Assembly: GCA_013115135.1 (NCBI GenBank)
Contig: JABANP010000023.1
Coordinates: forward strand, 1 to 64,000
Source of the DNA: Perkinsus olseni
Lineage: Eukaryota; Perkinsozoa; Perkinsida; Perkinsidae
Direction of reading: 5' to 3'
Length of the DNA: 64,000 bases
The position numbers and the translations under genes are program-made. Shown piece after piece: positions 21,168-32,476 of the stretch. The notes beneath the pieces are model-generated. The model was not told where the DNA came from. It did no database searches and was given only the letters and a program-made list of their open reading frames with translations. Numbering within the stretch: the first letter of the stretch is position 1; each line of letters opens with the position of its first letter.

Positions 21168-22665
21168 GAGCGACGGTTTATTGAAATTTTACCATGTGGA
21201 GAATGGTACAGACAAGGAAGAATCCCAAAGGTTGAGGAGATATGGCAGTGTGAGCGAACCGTAAGACCTATGCGGCATGAACAATACGTTGCGGAGCGCA
21301 TAAGCAGCAGAGCGCTGCGTTAGGCACTCGCTTGCCGTCCACGGCCCTCTGAACATCCGAGACGAATGCGTTCCCGCATAGCGAATGAGAAGTCGACTAA
21401 TTGAGACATTGGCTGATTCGGGACTTATGAATGGGCAGGTTAAATCGCGTGAACGGGCCACGAGTTCCGACGTAGGAGGTTTGCGCAAGGCTTCGACGAA
21501 TCCGCTTCTTACTACCAAGGTCGTAGTGGCGAGAGTTTAGCCCGCGAAAGACAGCAGCCCGTTCAACGAGCCCCGTTGTATGACAGGATCGTAAAGAACC
21601 CTTGTTAGAGCGACACGGAAACGTAGACGTGAGCAACAGCGTTGCTGACACGCCGGTACAAGTTGGAAATTTGAAATCAGCTGGCACGACTGAACCTGTG
21701 CTGTTATGCTTTGCAAAAGATCGGAAGGGCGGGCGCGAAGGTGAAGAATAAAGCGCACGCCGAGGAAAATGCAACCCAATTCTGTGATTGAAGAACCTCA
21801 AATCTTGTTGCTCGAGTGGTAGCACAAGTGGAATTGATGAATTACACACCGAATATGCCATCAACGGTGGAAATCTGACGGGCCATTTCGGAGATTTGAG
21901 TGACACATGTAAATCCGAATAGGTTGCTCGCGGCGCGTCACCAAAAAAGGCTCCGTGGGACCCTCCCCACTTCGCCACTGATTTAAGTCGGGTAAGGCCC
22001 TTTCACCCAGAAGAGTATAGACAGGGTGGCCGTTAAAGCACGGCGGCTTGTGTCTGAACAACATGACGCTTTCATGACCCATTTTTGTGCGAACACTTTT
22101 TCTGCATACTTGCCCTCCCCGGTGTCTCCATACCTTCTCTCTGCTCTGTACCTGCGCGGGGCCCTCATCCGGTGGGAACCTCCGTAACAGATTCGGAGCA
22201 CTGATTCACTCAGACTTAGGATCAATCGAGACGAAGTTTTTGAGGTGTTGTTGGCAGTTTGGAAGTGCTTCGAGATTTACATATACTTGCTTCCAATTCT
22301 GAGGGTCACCTGGGTTCGAGGTCAATACGAAGAGGACGGCCCTCTTGAGACAGGCTCCGTCGAAGCCACTGGTGATACTTCCACATCTCCGGTGTAACGA
22401 GAGATGCCAAGAAACTAAACTGAGGTTCATTCGGCTGACCATCATATACTGGTAGCCGCACGTAATTCGAACATAAAAACGGAGATCCTCTGAATTGAAA
22501 TAGGGGTCACGAGCATTCTAAACTGCTCTGATACCGTATCAGTGATACGTCTAAGATGTCACCAGGGACCAGCCATGTAGCTGTGCATGCGTGCTTCGAT
22601 CGACGAATAGTAAGTATCGGACACTGAAGCAACTAGTACTAATTCAAAGAGGATGGGGATGATTG
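21168..22665. other. Intergenic stretch right of the retrotransposon
   Basis: No gene is recognised. The longest frame (21397-21978, minus, 193 codons) has no signal, motif or splice support and I treat it as chance. Confidence 0.3.
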
Positions 22666-22669
22666 TCAC

Positions 22670-22699
22670 AAGTTGTGACTCAGAACTGAGTCACAACTT
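22670..22699. repeat. Perfect 14-bp hairpin with 2-base loop
   Basis: Arms 22670-22683 and 22686-22699 are exact reverse complements around an AA loop. The half-site gagtcag occurs again directly downstream. It lies just past the stop of the hypothetical minus-strand gene that ends at 22705. Confidence 0.7.
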
Positions 22700-22704
22700 C
22701 TGAG

Positions 22705-23297
22705 TCAGAAGTGAATTTTCACCGCCTGATATACAAGACCCGCGGTCTGTAGTTGATCGCAGACGGCCTGGTCGTTCTTTCCGTATGCATCGCCCAGGGA
22801 GGACAGCGTATAGGCGTACCACTGTTGAGCCGTTCCAACCGTTTTTCTCGATGAGAAGTGAGGGCTGTTCCACGAAACTTACACCAATCGAAAGCTCTAC
22901 AAATTTCTGATCTAATGAGCTCCGAAGCCTTCGAATGTTCATACTTCAAATAATCTAGATCAGCTCTGGACAATTTTTTTGGCCGGACTGTATTGATGAC
23001 ATGCTCGCCTCCCAGAGTAACATCCCCACGAGAGCATAGCTCGAAGCTATTAGCTCCCTCAGCACTGCTGGCCAAGCTGATGATTAAGAATGATGTGTTG
23101 ATCTGACGTATATGACGAAACCTCAGTTCAATGATCGAACTCCGATCCGAGAGCGCAGAGATTGAAATCCTAGGCAACTGGAGGCTCGAGAGGCAGCCTG
23201 TCTCAGGCAGGGCGGAGGGGCTCGCCAAACCACGAGCGAGACGTTCAGTCGCGCTGCATTGTCGGCCGAGAGCAGTGCATGTGAAGATCACTACCAT
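22705..23297 (-). CDS. Hypothetical protein, possible frame change near the C-terminus
   Basis: A frame opens at 23297 (MVVIFTCTALGRQCSA) and runs through HVINTVRPKKLSRADLDYLKYEH to about 22880. Beyond that point a different minus frame looks much more protein-like (WYAYTLSSLGDAYGKNDQAV, then GLVYQAVKIHF) and stops at 22705. Either a very short intron or a single-base shift joins the two. No domain is recognised. The N-terminal run is only weakly signal-like. Confidence 0.35.
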
Positions 23298-23584
23298 TGC
23301 GTGATGTTTGCGAACTCCACACCAATGAACTCAACAGATGCAATGTAAACTATTCAACCTCATGATTGATTCAATCAGATTGAAGCACCCGCGATAACCC
23401 CAGCAATCCAGCACCCCGCAGCCAACACAACAAAGCTATTATCAGCGACATGAAGACCCATGGCAAAGACACGTTATGAGAACCGCAAGAATCGAGGGAT
23501 TCCCGAGGACCTGTAGCGATTATACAACTTTAACTGGTGCAAATCAATTTATCAGACAGTAATGAGTGTACGCCCCAGGATCTA

Positions 23585-26500
23585 TCACAAACTGCCCTTC
23601 TGATATAGGTCGTAGTAAACGCCTTCCTTTGCCAGTAGCTCGGAGTGAGTGCCTTGTTCTACCAGACGACCACCAGCTATAACCAGTATCAAATCAGCAT
23701 TGGTGATAGTTGATAGACGATGGGCTATTATAAGTGTTGTCGGTTTGGCGGCGGTACCTGTGACCCCAACTTGAAGCTTCGGCATCAACATAGAGGACTG
23801 TATGCTTACCATCAGTAGAAGATTGTCTTGCGGTTGTGAGCTCGTCAATTGCTTTCTGCACCACCGCCTCCGATGCAGAATCAAGTGCAGACGTGGCCTC
23901 ATCGAGCATGAGTAACCTGCGGGGTTCGATATGGCCTCGAAGACTTCTGAAAAAAACCTATCGCTCACCTTGGATGGCGCATCAGTGCTCTGGCTATGGC
24001 AACCCTCTGCTTCTGTCCTCCCGACAGCAGACCTCCACGAGGGCCCAAGCCAGCATCCCAAGCCACCTTGTTGCCAGCGAAGTCATTCATACCGGCACGA
24101 GCACAGATGGAGAGCATCTCCGGTCGGTCGATAGGAGGTGCACTGAAGAGGAGGGTGACGAGCTGAATCACCATTCATGCAGCGTACAGCGTTTACCCGT
24201 ATCGGACATTCTCCTCCAAGGTGAGGTCGAAGAGTACAGGCTCTTGGGCAACAAAACCTATCTGGCTCCGCCACCAAGCCACGTTCATATCCTCAAGCTG
24301 AGCTTGGGCTGGTTCAACAAGTATCTGAGACCCACTGAATGATTAGTATTCCAATCGTATGGCAGTGCCCACCTCTCCTCCCGTGGGGCCGTAGAAGCGC
24401 TGCAGGAGGGCGAACACGGTCGATTTGCCGCCACCACTCGGGCCAACAAAGGCGACAGTTTTACCCGCCTCGATCTCAAAGCTCAAACCAGAGAGAATCT
24501 GCAAGCAAGGTCTGAGTTCGGGCTAAGGAGAGAATGCGACCCACTTGAGCTCCGGGCCTGTGAGGATACGTAAATTGAACGTTTTTGAAGGTGATATTGA
24601 CAGGTGCGGGGGCTGCGGTGACCTGACAACTCGCAACTGAGGCTCAGAGGTAGTCGAGGAAACTCACGTGTGGACCCCAGACACTGTATTTCCTCCCCAC
24701 GTCACTCGAGGGGTTGATGGAACTTTCACTATCGAGGAGCTCGAAGATATCGTGTGCCGCTGCCTTAGCCTCATTAATATCCCCAACGAAGGCCAAGGCT
24801 TGACCAGCAGCCAGAGCCGACAGGAACACGCCCATCAACGATTGTATCATCTTGTCGAATGTGAGGCCCTCGTCTTGCACGAGCTTGGAGCCATACCTGC
24901 ACGAACAGTATGCCGGCATGTCGACGATGGCGCGTAACTCACCAGAATCCGAGGGCGACGCTGAAGAAAAGAATTCCCTGTGAGATGCCGTACCAAAGCG
25001 CAGCCCAACTGGACGTACGCGCCTGGTGGGGGACGGCTCGTTGAAGGAGATCTTGGAACCTAGGGCATGCGAAGTGTGGATAGAAGCGGGCGGGGTCTTT
25101 GGGCGGTACAGATTGCGGGTCCATTGCTCGGACACGAGAGCGCGAATGGTCCTGATGTTCTGGACCGTATCCGAGGCAACTTGGTTAGCAGCCAGAGAGT
25201 CGGCACTCTTATTCTTATCCATCCCGATGCTCACAGCCATTTGGATACCGCCTGACGAGAACAGGCTGCTGCTGGGATGGTCCAGAACTGATGGAGTGGA
25301 CTCACCAGCTCCGGCCATGAGTGGAAGTATCGCGAGCATGACGAGAGTGAGCTTCCAGGAGCCGAAGAAGGCGATGATAAGCCCAGCGATGAGAGATGCT
25401 GCGAATTGGCAATATGCACCTGACACGAACGAAATAATGATAGAATCTTTATGGTGACGATCTACACACCGAGCTGCACCCCACTGATGGCGTTCATCTT
25501 CAAAGCGTAAGTGGCAAGAGCGGCAGTCAGACGACCGGGCGAATGCTTCGAGTCATCAAAGAAGGCCATATCCTGAAACCACAACACAGTATCCCTCACG
25601 GAGATCAAGGTGCTCCTTACCTGATCCAGGAACTTCGCGAAGCACAGCGTCCTAACCCTCTTCGTTAGATGCTCACCAATAAAGGCGAAACCACCCATCT
25701 GCGTGAAAGCTCCGAATAAGGTGGATACTCCGAGAATAACATACCTGACAGAAGAGACCAAGGCGGGAATGCATTGCGTCGGCAGTGGACTAGTCGGGAG
25801 CTTCGAAGGACAAATATGAAGGGAGCTGGCCGAGGCGGCAGATTGAATCACCCAATAGATGCCAGCCTAACTCCGTCCATCATATCATCGAGATTCGGCT
25901 TGTAGAAGGCTCGCATTGACCGAGCTAATAGGAACCCTTCGAATGGCATAACCGAGCCGAAGACGGCTGCTCCCAATAGGGCCGGTATGTAGAAGCCAGA
26001 CTCGGGCTTAGATAGAGCGAAGATCCTTCTCCACGGGACCTGATGGAAAAAGGGTGATGTCATGGTGTTGGCCATAGCAACCCGACCCAAGACGAAGACG
26101 GCTTTGGACTATACCTTGTAGGCATTAGCGATGGCATCAATCCGCTCACGCTCGATTTCCTTCTCAGTACGGGTTTCCACGGGTTTGGACTGTTCTCCAG
26201 CTTGGGGACCACCTTACAGGAGACGGATGTTGTGGACGAGGCTTGACAACTTGAGGATCAACTTCAAGTTGACAACTTACCATGACTTGGCACGCTGGAG
26301 CTCACGTTAGAGCTGAAACGATGACAGCCTCATGAAAGACCATATAACCAAGCCAAAAACTTACGGTTGGCGCAAGAGGCTGGGACGCCCGCCCTTATTA
26401 GCCTCCGAGGCTGCAGCCTGCTGAGCTGCAACGAGGGAATGGTATACCTCCTCGGGTTTACCTGCAAATATCCAGTGATAGCGCGATGAGACCTCAGCCT

Positions 26501-29500
26501 CACCAATGAGCTCTTCATGAGTGCCTTGCTCCACGAGACTTCCTGATTTCATCACGAAGATTATGTCAGAGTTACGGATGGTAGAGAGTCGGTGAGCGAT
26601 GGATATCGTGGTGAGCTGCGACGTGCGCTGGAGGCTGACAATGAGAGACACGGCATCGGCAAATTCGTGACAGGGCTATAATTGAGATCAAACACTACTA
26701 CCCATCGATCGTCTCCTGCACCATGAGTTCACTCTCATTATCCAGAGCAGATGTTGCCTCATCCAATAGAAGAATCTGTTCAGTAATCATTAACGTTTTA
26801 GTCTACTGATGTGAGTTATTATCACCTGCGGGTTTCTGAGTAATGCCCGTGCTATCGCTACACGCTGTTTCTGTCCTCCCGAGATTTGACTGCCTCCACC
26901 ACTAGAGCTTCCACAATATGTATTGTATCCTTCTGGTAGGGAGGAGATAAAGGAATGAACCTGAGGGGGTGAAGCCTCGGCCGGTTCCACTATCGCATGC
27001 CAAGCATACATTAGCCCTCTTGCAAGCGGCCTTGATCTCCTCATCAGTTGGCGTGTGAGGCAATCCATAAGCTAAGTTGTCCTTGATTGAAGCTGCGAAT
27101 AGTATCGGCTCCTGGCCTACATACCTAACGAGGCCATGGGTGGGGCGGAGTGGACAGCAGCCACCTTACCCGAAGATAGATCTGACACACTGGGGGCTCC
27201 CTCCCAGAGTACGGATATCTTCGCCATTCAGCAGAACCCTACCGCTGGTTGGATCATAGAAGCGCTCGAGTAGGGCGACTATAGTGCCTCCAAGATGAGG
27301 TTGTGTACGATAAATGGCAAGCCAACAAAAAGGCTCATTACTCTTCCCGGATCCGCTTTCACCAACGAAGGCCACCTTCTGGCCGATTTCTATATCAAGC
27401 GTGACATTCTTGAGGACTTGGACGTCGGACCGGGAGGGATAAGAAAAGCAGACATCATCCAGGGTCATCTTCTGCATTTTGGGCACGGAGTACGATACGA
27501 CTATCTTTCCTAAGAGGACGAAGCAGTGCTCCGGGACCAGAGTGTCCTAGGTTTGTCACCATCAGAACTCCTCGGCGGGAGGGGCGGCTCTACGACACTC
27601 GTCTCATCGTCTATCAGCTCGAGAATATCAGTCGCCGACGATCTACCGATGTTGAATGCCTGCATTGGGGCGAGGGCTTGACCCAAACCGAACGTTCCTA
27701 TGAAGAGACAGATGGACGCCGGATGGGCTGGACGGGGAGCACTCACCCATTATAAGGGAGAAGAATATGGTGAGGATGTCTCCACCATTGTACGGCTCAT
27801 TTGTGGCGTCGTTAATGTCTCCGTCACGCACGAGTGTACCGCCGTACCTGCCCTTCGAGTCGTGCGGCTACTCTTACAGCGAGCCGTAGTGTTTACCAGA
27901 ATGTCAGAGCGTACGAGAAGTAAACTGCGCCAAAGGTCAAGCCTAGACCCAGACCTGCTTGAAAGCCCAACCTCGTCCCGCCTGCAAATGTACACAGTCA
28001 CTTGAACATATCCAACTCTGCTCACCCTTTCCTAGCCTCTTCCAATGAATTGGTGTATCTCGTCACTTCATGCTTCTGCGTACCCATCATCGTTACCGTA
28101 CGAATTGAGCTCAGAACCTGAAGAAAGGCTCTCGTCAGATTTTTCCTACCTCCCGTCTGAGACTACCTCTTCCGCTACTGCACCGGCTCGAGCATACCAA
28201 GATTGAGATTCATTAGCAGATTGCGCCATTGCGTGACCGAGGATTGCCGATGCGGCAATGACCACGGGCATGGCTGCTAGCGCCACAAGGCACACCTGTC
28301 AAGGAGAGCTGACTCGCTATCGTCGGCAGAAGACCGACCTTCCAGCCTCTTACGAACCCTAAAACGTAACCAAAAATGAACATTGATAAATTCATGGTGA
28401 AGACCCCAAGTTTGAAGCCGATAGCGTTCTGAACCTGGAAAGAGCCTCTGCTGAGGAAGGGAGAATCATATCTATGAGCCAGCGTGAGCATCGACTCCCT
28501 ATCTCGTATACCTTAGCGACGTCCTCCGTCATTCTAGTAGGCAACTCGGCTGGCGATATAGTGTCGAACCAAGCCACGTCATGGGAGAGTACTGACAATA
28601 TGGTAGGAAGGGGGCAACAGTTTTTTAGCGATGCGTTACCTGCTTCAAAATAGGCCCTCCTCATGGTAGTAGCTAGACTTTGAGCCGTGAATGTGAGAAG
28701 CCCATGCCAAACGCCAGCGAGAACTAAAGCTGCAAGGCCTATGTATACCTGGAGAATTCGGCCACCTTCTGGCCGATTTCTATATCAAGCGTGACATTCT
28801 TGAGGACTTGGACGTCGGACCGGGAGGGATAAGAAAAGCAGACATCATCCAGGGTCATCTTCTGCATTTTGGGCACGGAGTACGATACGACTATCTTTCC
28901 TAAGAGGACGAAGCAGTGCTCCGGGACCAGAGTGTCCTAGGTTTGTCACCATCAGAACTCCTCGGCGGGAGGGGCGGCTCTACGACACTCGTCTCATCGT
29001 CTATCAGCTCGAGAATATCAGTCGCCGACGATCTACCGATGTTGAATGCCTGCATTGGGGCGAGGGCTTGACCCAAACCGAACGTTCCTATGAAGAGACA
29101 GATGGACGCCGGATGGGCTGGACGGGGAGCACTCACCCATTATAAGGGGAGAAGAATATGGTGAGGATGTCTCCACCATTGTACGGCTCATTTGTGGCGT
29201 CGTTAATGTCTCCGTCACGCACGAGTGTACCGCCGTACCTGCCCTTCGAGTCGTGCGGCTACTCTTACAGCGAGCCGTAGTGTTTACCAGAATGTCAGAG
29301 CGTACGAGAAGTAAACTGCGCCAAAGGTCAAGCCTAGACCCAGACCTGCTTGAAAGCCCAACCTCGTCCCGCCTGCAAATGTACACAGTCACTTGAACAT
29401 ATCCAACTCTGCTCACCCTTTCTAGCCTCTTCCAATGAATTGGTGTATCTCGTCACTTCATGCTTCTGCGTACCCATCATCGTTACCGTACGAATTGAGC

Positions 29501-30571
29501 TCAGAACCTGAAGAAAGGCTCTCGTCAGATTTTTCCTACCTCCCGTCTGAGACTACCTCTTCCGCTACTGCACCGGCTCGAGCATACCAAGATTGAGATT
29601 CATTAGCAGATTGCGCCATTGCGTGACCGAGGATTGCCGATGCGGCAATGACCACGGGCATGGCTGCTAGCGCCACAAGGCACACCTGTCAAGGAGAGCT
29701 GACTCGCTATCGTCGGCAGGAGACCGACCTTCCAGCCTCTTACGAACCCTAAAACGTAACCAAAAATGAACATTGATAAATTCATGGTGAAGACCCCAAG
29801 TTTGAAGCCGATGGCGTTCTGAACCTGGAAAGAGCCTCTGCTGAAGAAGGGAGAATCAGATCTATGAGCCAGCGTGAACATCGACTCCCTATCTCGTATA
29901 CCTTAGCGACGTCCTCCGTCATTCTAGTCGGCAACTCGGCTGGCGATATAGTGTCGAACCAAGCCACGTCATGGGAGAGGACTGACAATATGGTAGGAAG
30001 GGGGCAACAGTTTTTAGCGATGCGTTACCTGCTTCAAAATAGGCCCTCCTCATGGTAGTAGCTTGACTTTGAGCCGTGAATGTGAGTAGCCCATGCCAAA
30101 CGCCAGCGAGAACTAAAGCTGCAAGGCCTATGTATACCTGAAGAGTTCGGGGGACAACAACATATGCGGAGTCGATGCAAGAGTTATACCAGATAGAGGC
30201 AACGCTTGGAGATTTCGTCCATGAAGTCGACACCTCCAGGGTTACCAAGGACGTCTGTCGATATAAATAGCAAGAAGTGCGTACCGCGAGCACTTACCAA
30301 CCAGGTCACCGAATATGTATGCAAACATTGGCAGGGACATTCCGTGCAGGGCAGCGGCCAACACCGCGCCGACTGAGAGGAGCATCGAATGCCGAGGCAT
30401 CAAGGGGACGAGCTTACTAACGGCTAATAATTCAGCTCTTGTCGCGAAGCGAAAGAGCTTGTAATACGGCACTATCTTCTTCTTGGGCCGAGTTGCTGCA
30501 GTACTGGGCGGAGGCACGACAACGTCGTCAGTCCCGGCAGTTGATGGGGCGACTGCTGCATCAACGGTCAT
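23585..30571 (-). CDS. ABC2: full-length ABCB/P-glycoprotein-type transporter with internal duplication
   Basis: The gene starts at ATG 30571 ([16 protein letters not shown], then [18 protein letters not shown]) and ends at TGA 23585-23587 after [11 protein letters not shown]. Exons are short and joined by GT-AG introns. The architecture is TMD1-NBD1-TMD2-NBD2. NBD1 (27.5-26.5 kb) has Walker A GESGSGK(S), Q-loop [11 protein letters not shown], signature ISGGQKQR and [16 protein letters not shown], with [11 protein letters not shown] at the end. NBD2 has GPSGGGKST near 24.43 kb, LLSGGQKQR near 24.0 kb, [14 protein letters not shown] near 23.9 kb and [11 protein letters not shown]. Such pumps use ATP to export lipophilic compounds across membranes. 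A 1390-bp tandem repeat (27370-30148) duplicates part of TMD1 and the start of NBD1, and its junction cuts NBD1 before Walker A. If the duplication is real, normal transcripts would be disturbed. It is otherwise very close to ABC3. Confidence 0.85.
27370..30148. repeat. 1390-bp tandem duplication inside ABC2
   Basis: The unit at 27370-28759 is repeated at 28760-30148, joined head to tail. I count about a dozen differences between the copies (for example ggcagaag versus ggcaggag, and run-length changes such as gttttttag versus gtttttag), so identity is about 99%. At the junction (28750-28765) NBD1 sequence ending GQKVA runs straight into the TMD1 exon acceptor region. The unit is absent as a duplicate from ABC3. 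Confidence 0.9.
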
Positions 30572-30607
30572 TGGAATTTCTTGAGAAAAGCTCGATAGGG
30601 AGAAATG

Positions 30608-30790
30608 CAGTCTGTACGAAAAGCGACATGCGGAAATGAGGCCACTATGCCACGTGGCGCGAAAATAGCGGTCGAGCAATTGGAAGTACCGCGCAAGTGT
30701 CTGAGTGCTGCCTCGATCCCCGGCCGCTGCCACCGCCAAGTCGTACAGTGGTCTCACTTCTGCATCTTGCACTTTCTTCGTTACACACTG
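30608..30790. mobile_element. MITE-like element, copy A
   Basis: This 183-bp unit has inverted ends. The left end is CAGTCTGTACGAA, and the right end read on the other strand is CAGTGTGTAACGAA. Inner inverted blocks are atgaggccactatgcc on the left and gtgagaccactg on the right, read outside-in. It sits 37 bp upstream of the ABC2 start codon. Its sequence aligns along its length with copies at 38383 and 41458 (those two in reverse orientation). No ORF is evident; it must be mobilised by another element. No clear target duplication is seen. Confidence 0.65.
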
Positions 30791-30824
30791 TCAGAACGCC
30801 GCAATGGACCGCAAGAGCGAACCA

Positions 30825-30890
30825 CAGTCTGTAACGAAGAAAATGCTACATGGAAAAATGAGGCCATGAAATTGTCATGATACAAAAGTT
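30825..30890. mobile_element. MITE-like element, partial left end
   Basis: CAGTCTGTAACGAAG at 30825 followed by acatggaaaaatgaggcc repeats the left end of copy A, 35 bp beyond its right end. The remainder does not match, so this is a truncated or nested copy. Confidence 0.45.
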
Positions 30891-31005
30891 GAAAGTGTGA
30901 ACAGCGTGTGGCTCCGCTCTGACCTGTTTGCCATTGACCGGGATTACAGCCAGCGACTGAGAAGTAGCCGGCGATTGCTGTCAACTAAACCATTCAAAAG
31001 CCTAT

Positions 31006-31770
31006 TTGGAGGGCAAGGCTGCTGCCTATTCGGAGGACAAGGCTGCTGCCTATTTGGAGGACAAGGCTGCTGCCTATTTGGAGGGTAACGCTTCTGCCTA
31101 TTTGGAGGGCAAGGCAGCTGCCTATCTGGAGTTCAAGGCAGCTACCTATCTGGAGGGTAACGCTGCTGCCTATTTGGAGGACAAGGCTGCTGCCTATTTG
31201 GAGGGCAAGGCAGCTGCCTATCTGGAGTTCAAGGCAGATACCTATTTGGAGGGTAACGCTGCTGCCTATTTGGAGGACAAGGCTGCTGCCTATTTGGAGG
31301 ACAAGGCTGCTGCCTATTTGGAGGACAAGGCTGCTGCCTATTTGGAGGACAAGGCTGCTGCCTATTTGGAGGACAAGGCTGCTGCCTATTTGGAGGACAA
31401 GGCTGCTGCCTATTTGGAGGACAAGGCTGCTGCCTATTTGGAGGACAAGGCTGCTGCCTATTTGGAGGGTGAGGCTGCTGCCTATTTGGAGGGTAAGGCT
31501 GCTGCCTATTTGGAGGGTGAGGCTGCTGCCTATTTGGAGGGTAAGGCTGCTGCCTATTTGGAGGACAAGGCTGCTGCCTATTTGGAGGACAAGGCTGCTG
31601 CCTGTTTGGAGGGTGAGGCTGTTGCCTATTTGGAGGGTAAGGCTGCTGCCTATTTGGAGGACAAGGCTGCTGCCTATTTGGAAGGTAAGGATATCACATT
31701 AGGGAGTTGGGACGGTAAATTGAAGAGTCGAGTTGTGCGACCCAATTGGCGGATAAAGAAGTCAGTCTAG
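31006..31770 (+). CDS. Octapeptide-repeat ORF (AAAYLEDK)n on a 24-bp minisatellite
   Basis: Twenty-eight 24-bp units (31018-31689) encode AAAYLEDK with variants EGK, EGN, EFK and EGE at the end of the unit. They are followed by a 26-residue tail (DITLGSWDGKLKSRV...) and TAG. The unit would form an alanine-rich, charged amphipathic helix. Eight central units are identical at the DNA level. Because 24 is a multiple of three, other frames are open too (RLLPIWRV in another plus frame), so coding is not proven. The ATG at 31006 (MEGK) lies at the repeat edge and a longer upstream frame exists. It lies between ABC2 and ABC3 with no relation to them. Substitutions change mainly positions 6-8 of the peptide, which is mild support for translation. 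Confidence 0.4.
   Translation: MEGKAAAYSEDKAAAYLEDKAAAYLEGNASAYLEGKAAAYLEFKAATYLEGNAAAYLEDKAAAYLEGKAAAYLEFKADTYLEGNAAAYLEDKAAAYLEDKAAAYLEDKAAAYLEDKAAAYLEDKAAAYLEDKAAAYLEDKAAAYLEDKAAAYLEGEAAAYLEGKAAAYLEGEAAAYLEGKAAAYLEDKAAAYLEDKAAACLEGEAVAYLEGKAAAYLEDKAAAYLEGKDITLGSWDGKLKSRVVRPNWRIKKSV
31018..31689. repeat. 24-bp minisatellite, 28 units
   Basis: Unit gctgctgcctatttggag + gacaag, repeated 28 times with single-base and GAC/GGT variants. A higher-order pattern of EGN-EDK-EGK-EFK variants is visible in the first ten units and a homogenised block follows, typical of unequal exchange. Confidence 0.95.
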
Positions 31771-31774
31771 CCGC

Positions 31775-31814
31775 AGGCCTCAAGTAAGGAATTTCAATTC
31801 CTTACTTGAGGCCT
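31775..31814. repeat. Perfect 19-bp hairpin with 2-base loop
   Basis: Arms 31775-31793 and 31796-31814 are exact reverse complements around TC. The structure begins six bases after the stop of the octapeptide ORF. Confidence 0.8.
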
Positions 31815-32476
31815 TCATGATTAATTTCATGATAAAGGAAGTCAATTTCGCCGATAAGAACATGACTGCGGGATCCTCATCCACATCTACTCTGGGTCGA
31901 GTCAGCCATCTCTACTACCCTACCTCCACATCCAGGGAGCGGAGGGCTCGGGTCGAACTCGCGTCTCGGGCCGCGGGGCATGGTGGCCTCGTTTCTCCAT
32001 GTTGCATTTACAAATTGTGATTCTTCTCCGTAGCGATGAGTATCAGAGCTTGGCATCGGGCGATCAGTTCATCAATTCATTCTGGCCGAGCACTCACCTG
32101 AAGCTGGGGCTTACACAGACGGTCGATCACCGTGAGGAGAGGAAAAACGTGAGCCTCAATTCTGGAAGCCGTGCTCATCGATCACCGCAGGTCGTACAGC
32201 ATGGACCCAGGCGGGTTGCACGCAGGAAAAGGCTTTGACATTATTCGAACCCGCATCTCCGAACGTCAAGATCTTGAACTTTCTGCCTAGTCAACAGCCC
32301 ATGACCAACACAACACTACGCTAGGTTAGCTATACCTGGCGTGAAGATCATAATGAAGACACACTATTGCAACCATCAAGCCTAATGGAAACCCAATAAA
32401 CCCGTGGCTATCGAAAAAATTTCAAATGGCGTGAGTCGATTAGTCAGACAGTGAAGGATACATCCTCGGGGATCGA
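31815..32476. other. Intergenic stretch
   Basis: No gene is recognised between the hairpin and the ABC3 stop codon. This part should contain the ABC3 3' end. Confidence 0.3.

Noticed and set aside
21397..21978. 193-codon minus-strand ORF next to the retrotransposon
   Set aside because: Composition is irregular, with no motif, signal or splice support. It overlaps other equally open frames and looks like chance.
27750..28025. Separate minus-strand ORFs within ABC2 copies
   Set aside because: They run through intron sequence in the wrong frame and are repeated only because of the 1390-bp duplication.
30608..30790. Target-site duplication for MITE copy A
   Set aside because: The bases outside the CAGT/ACTG ends (gaaatg and tcagaa) do not match, so no duplication can be claimed.
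31018..31689. CRISPR-like array
   Set aside because: The 24-bp units are contiguous with no spacers, so this is a minisatellite.
31469..31702. Second plus-frame ORF of repeated RLLPIWRV
   Set aside because: It is a frame shadow of the 24-bp repeat, open only because the unit length is a multiple of three.
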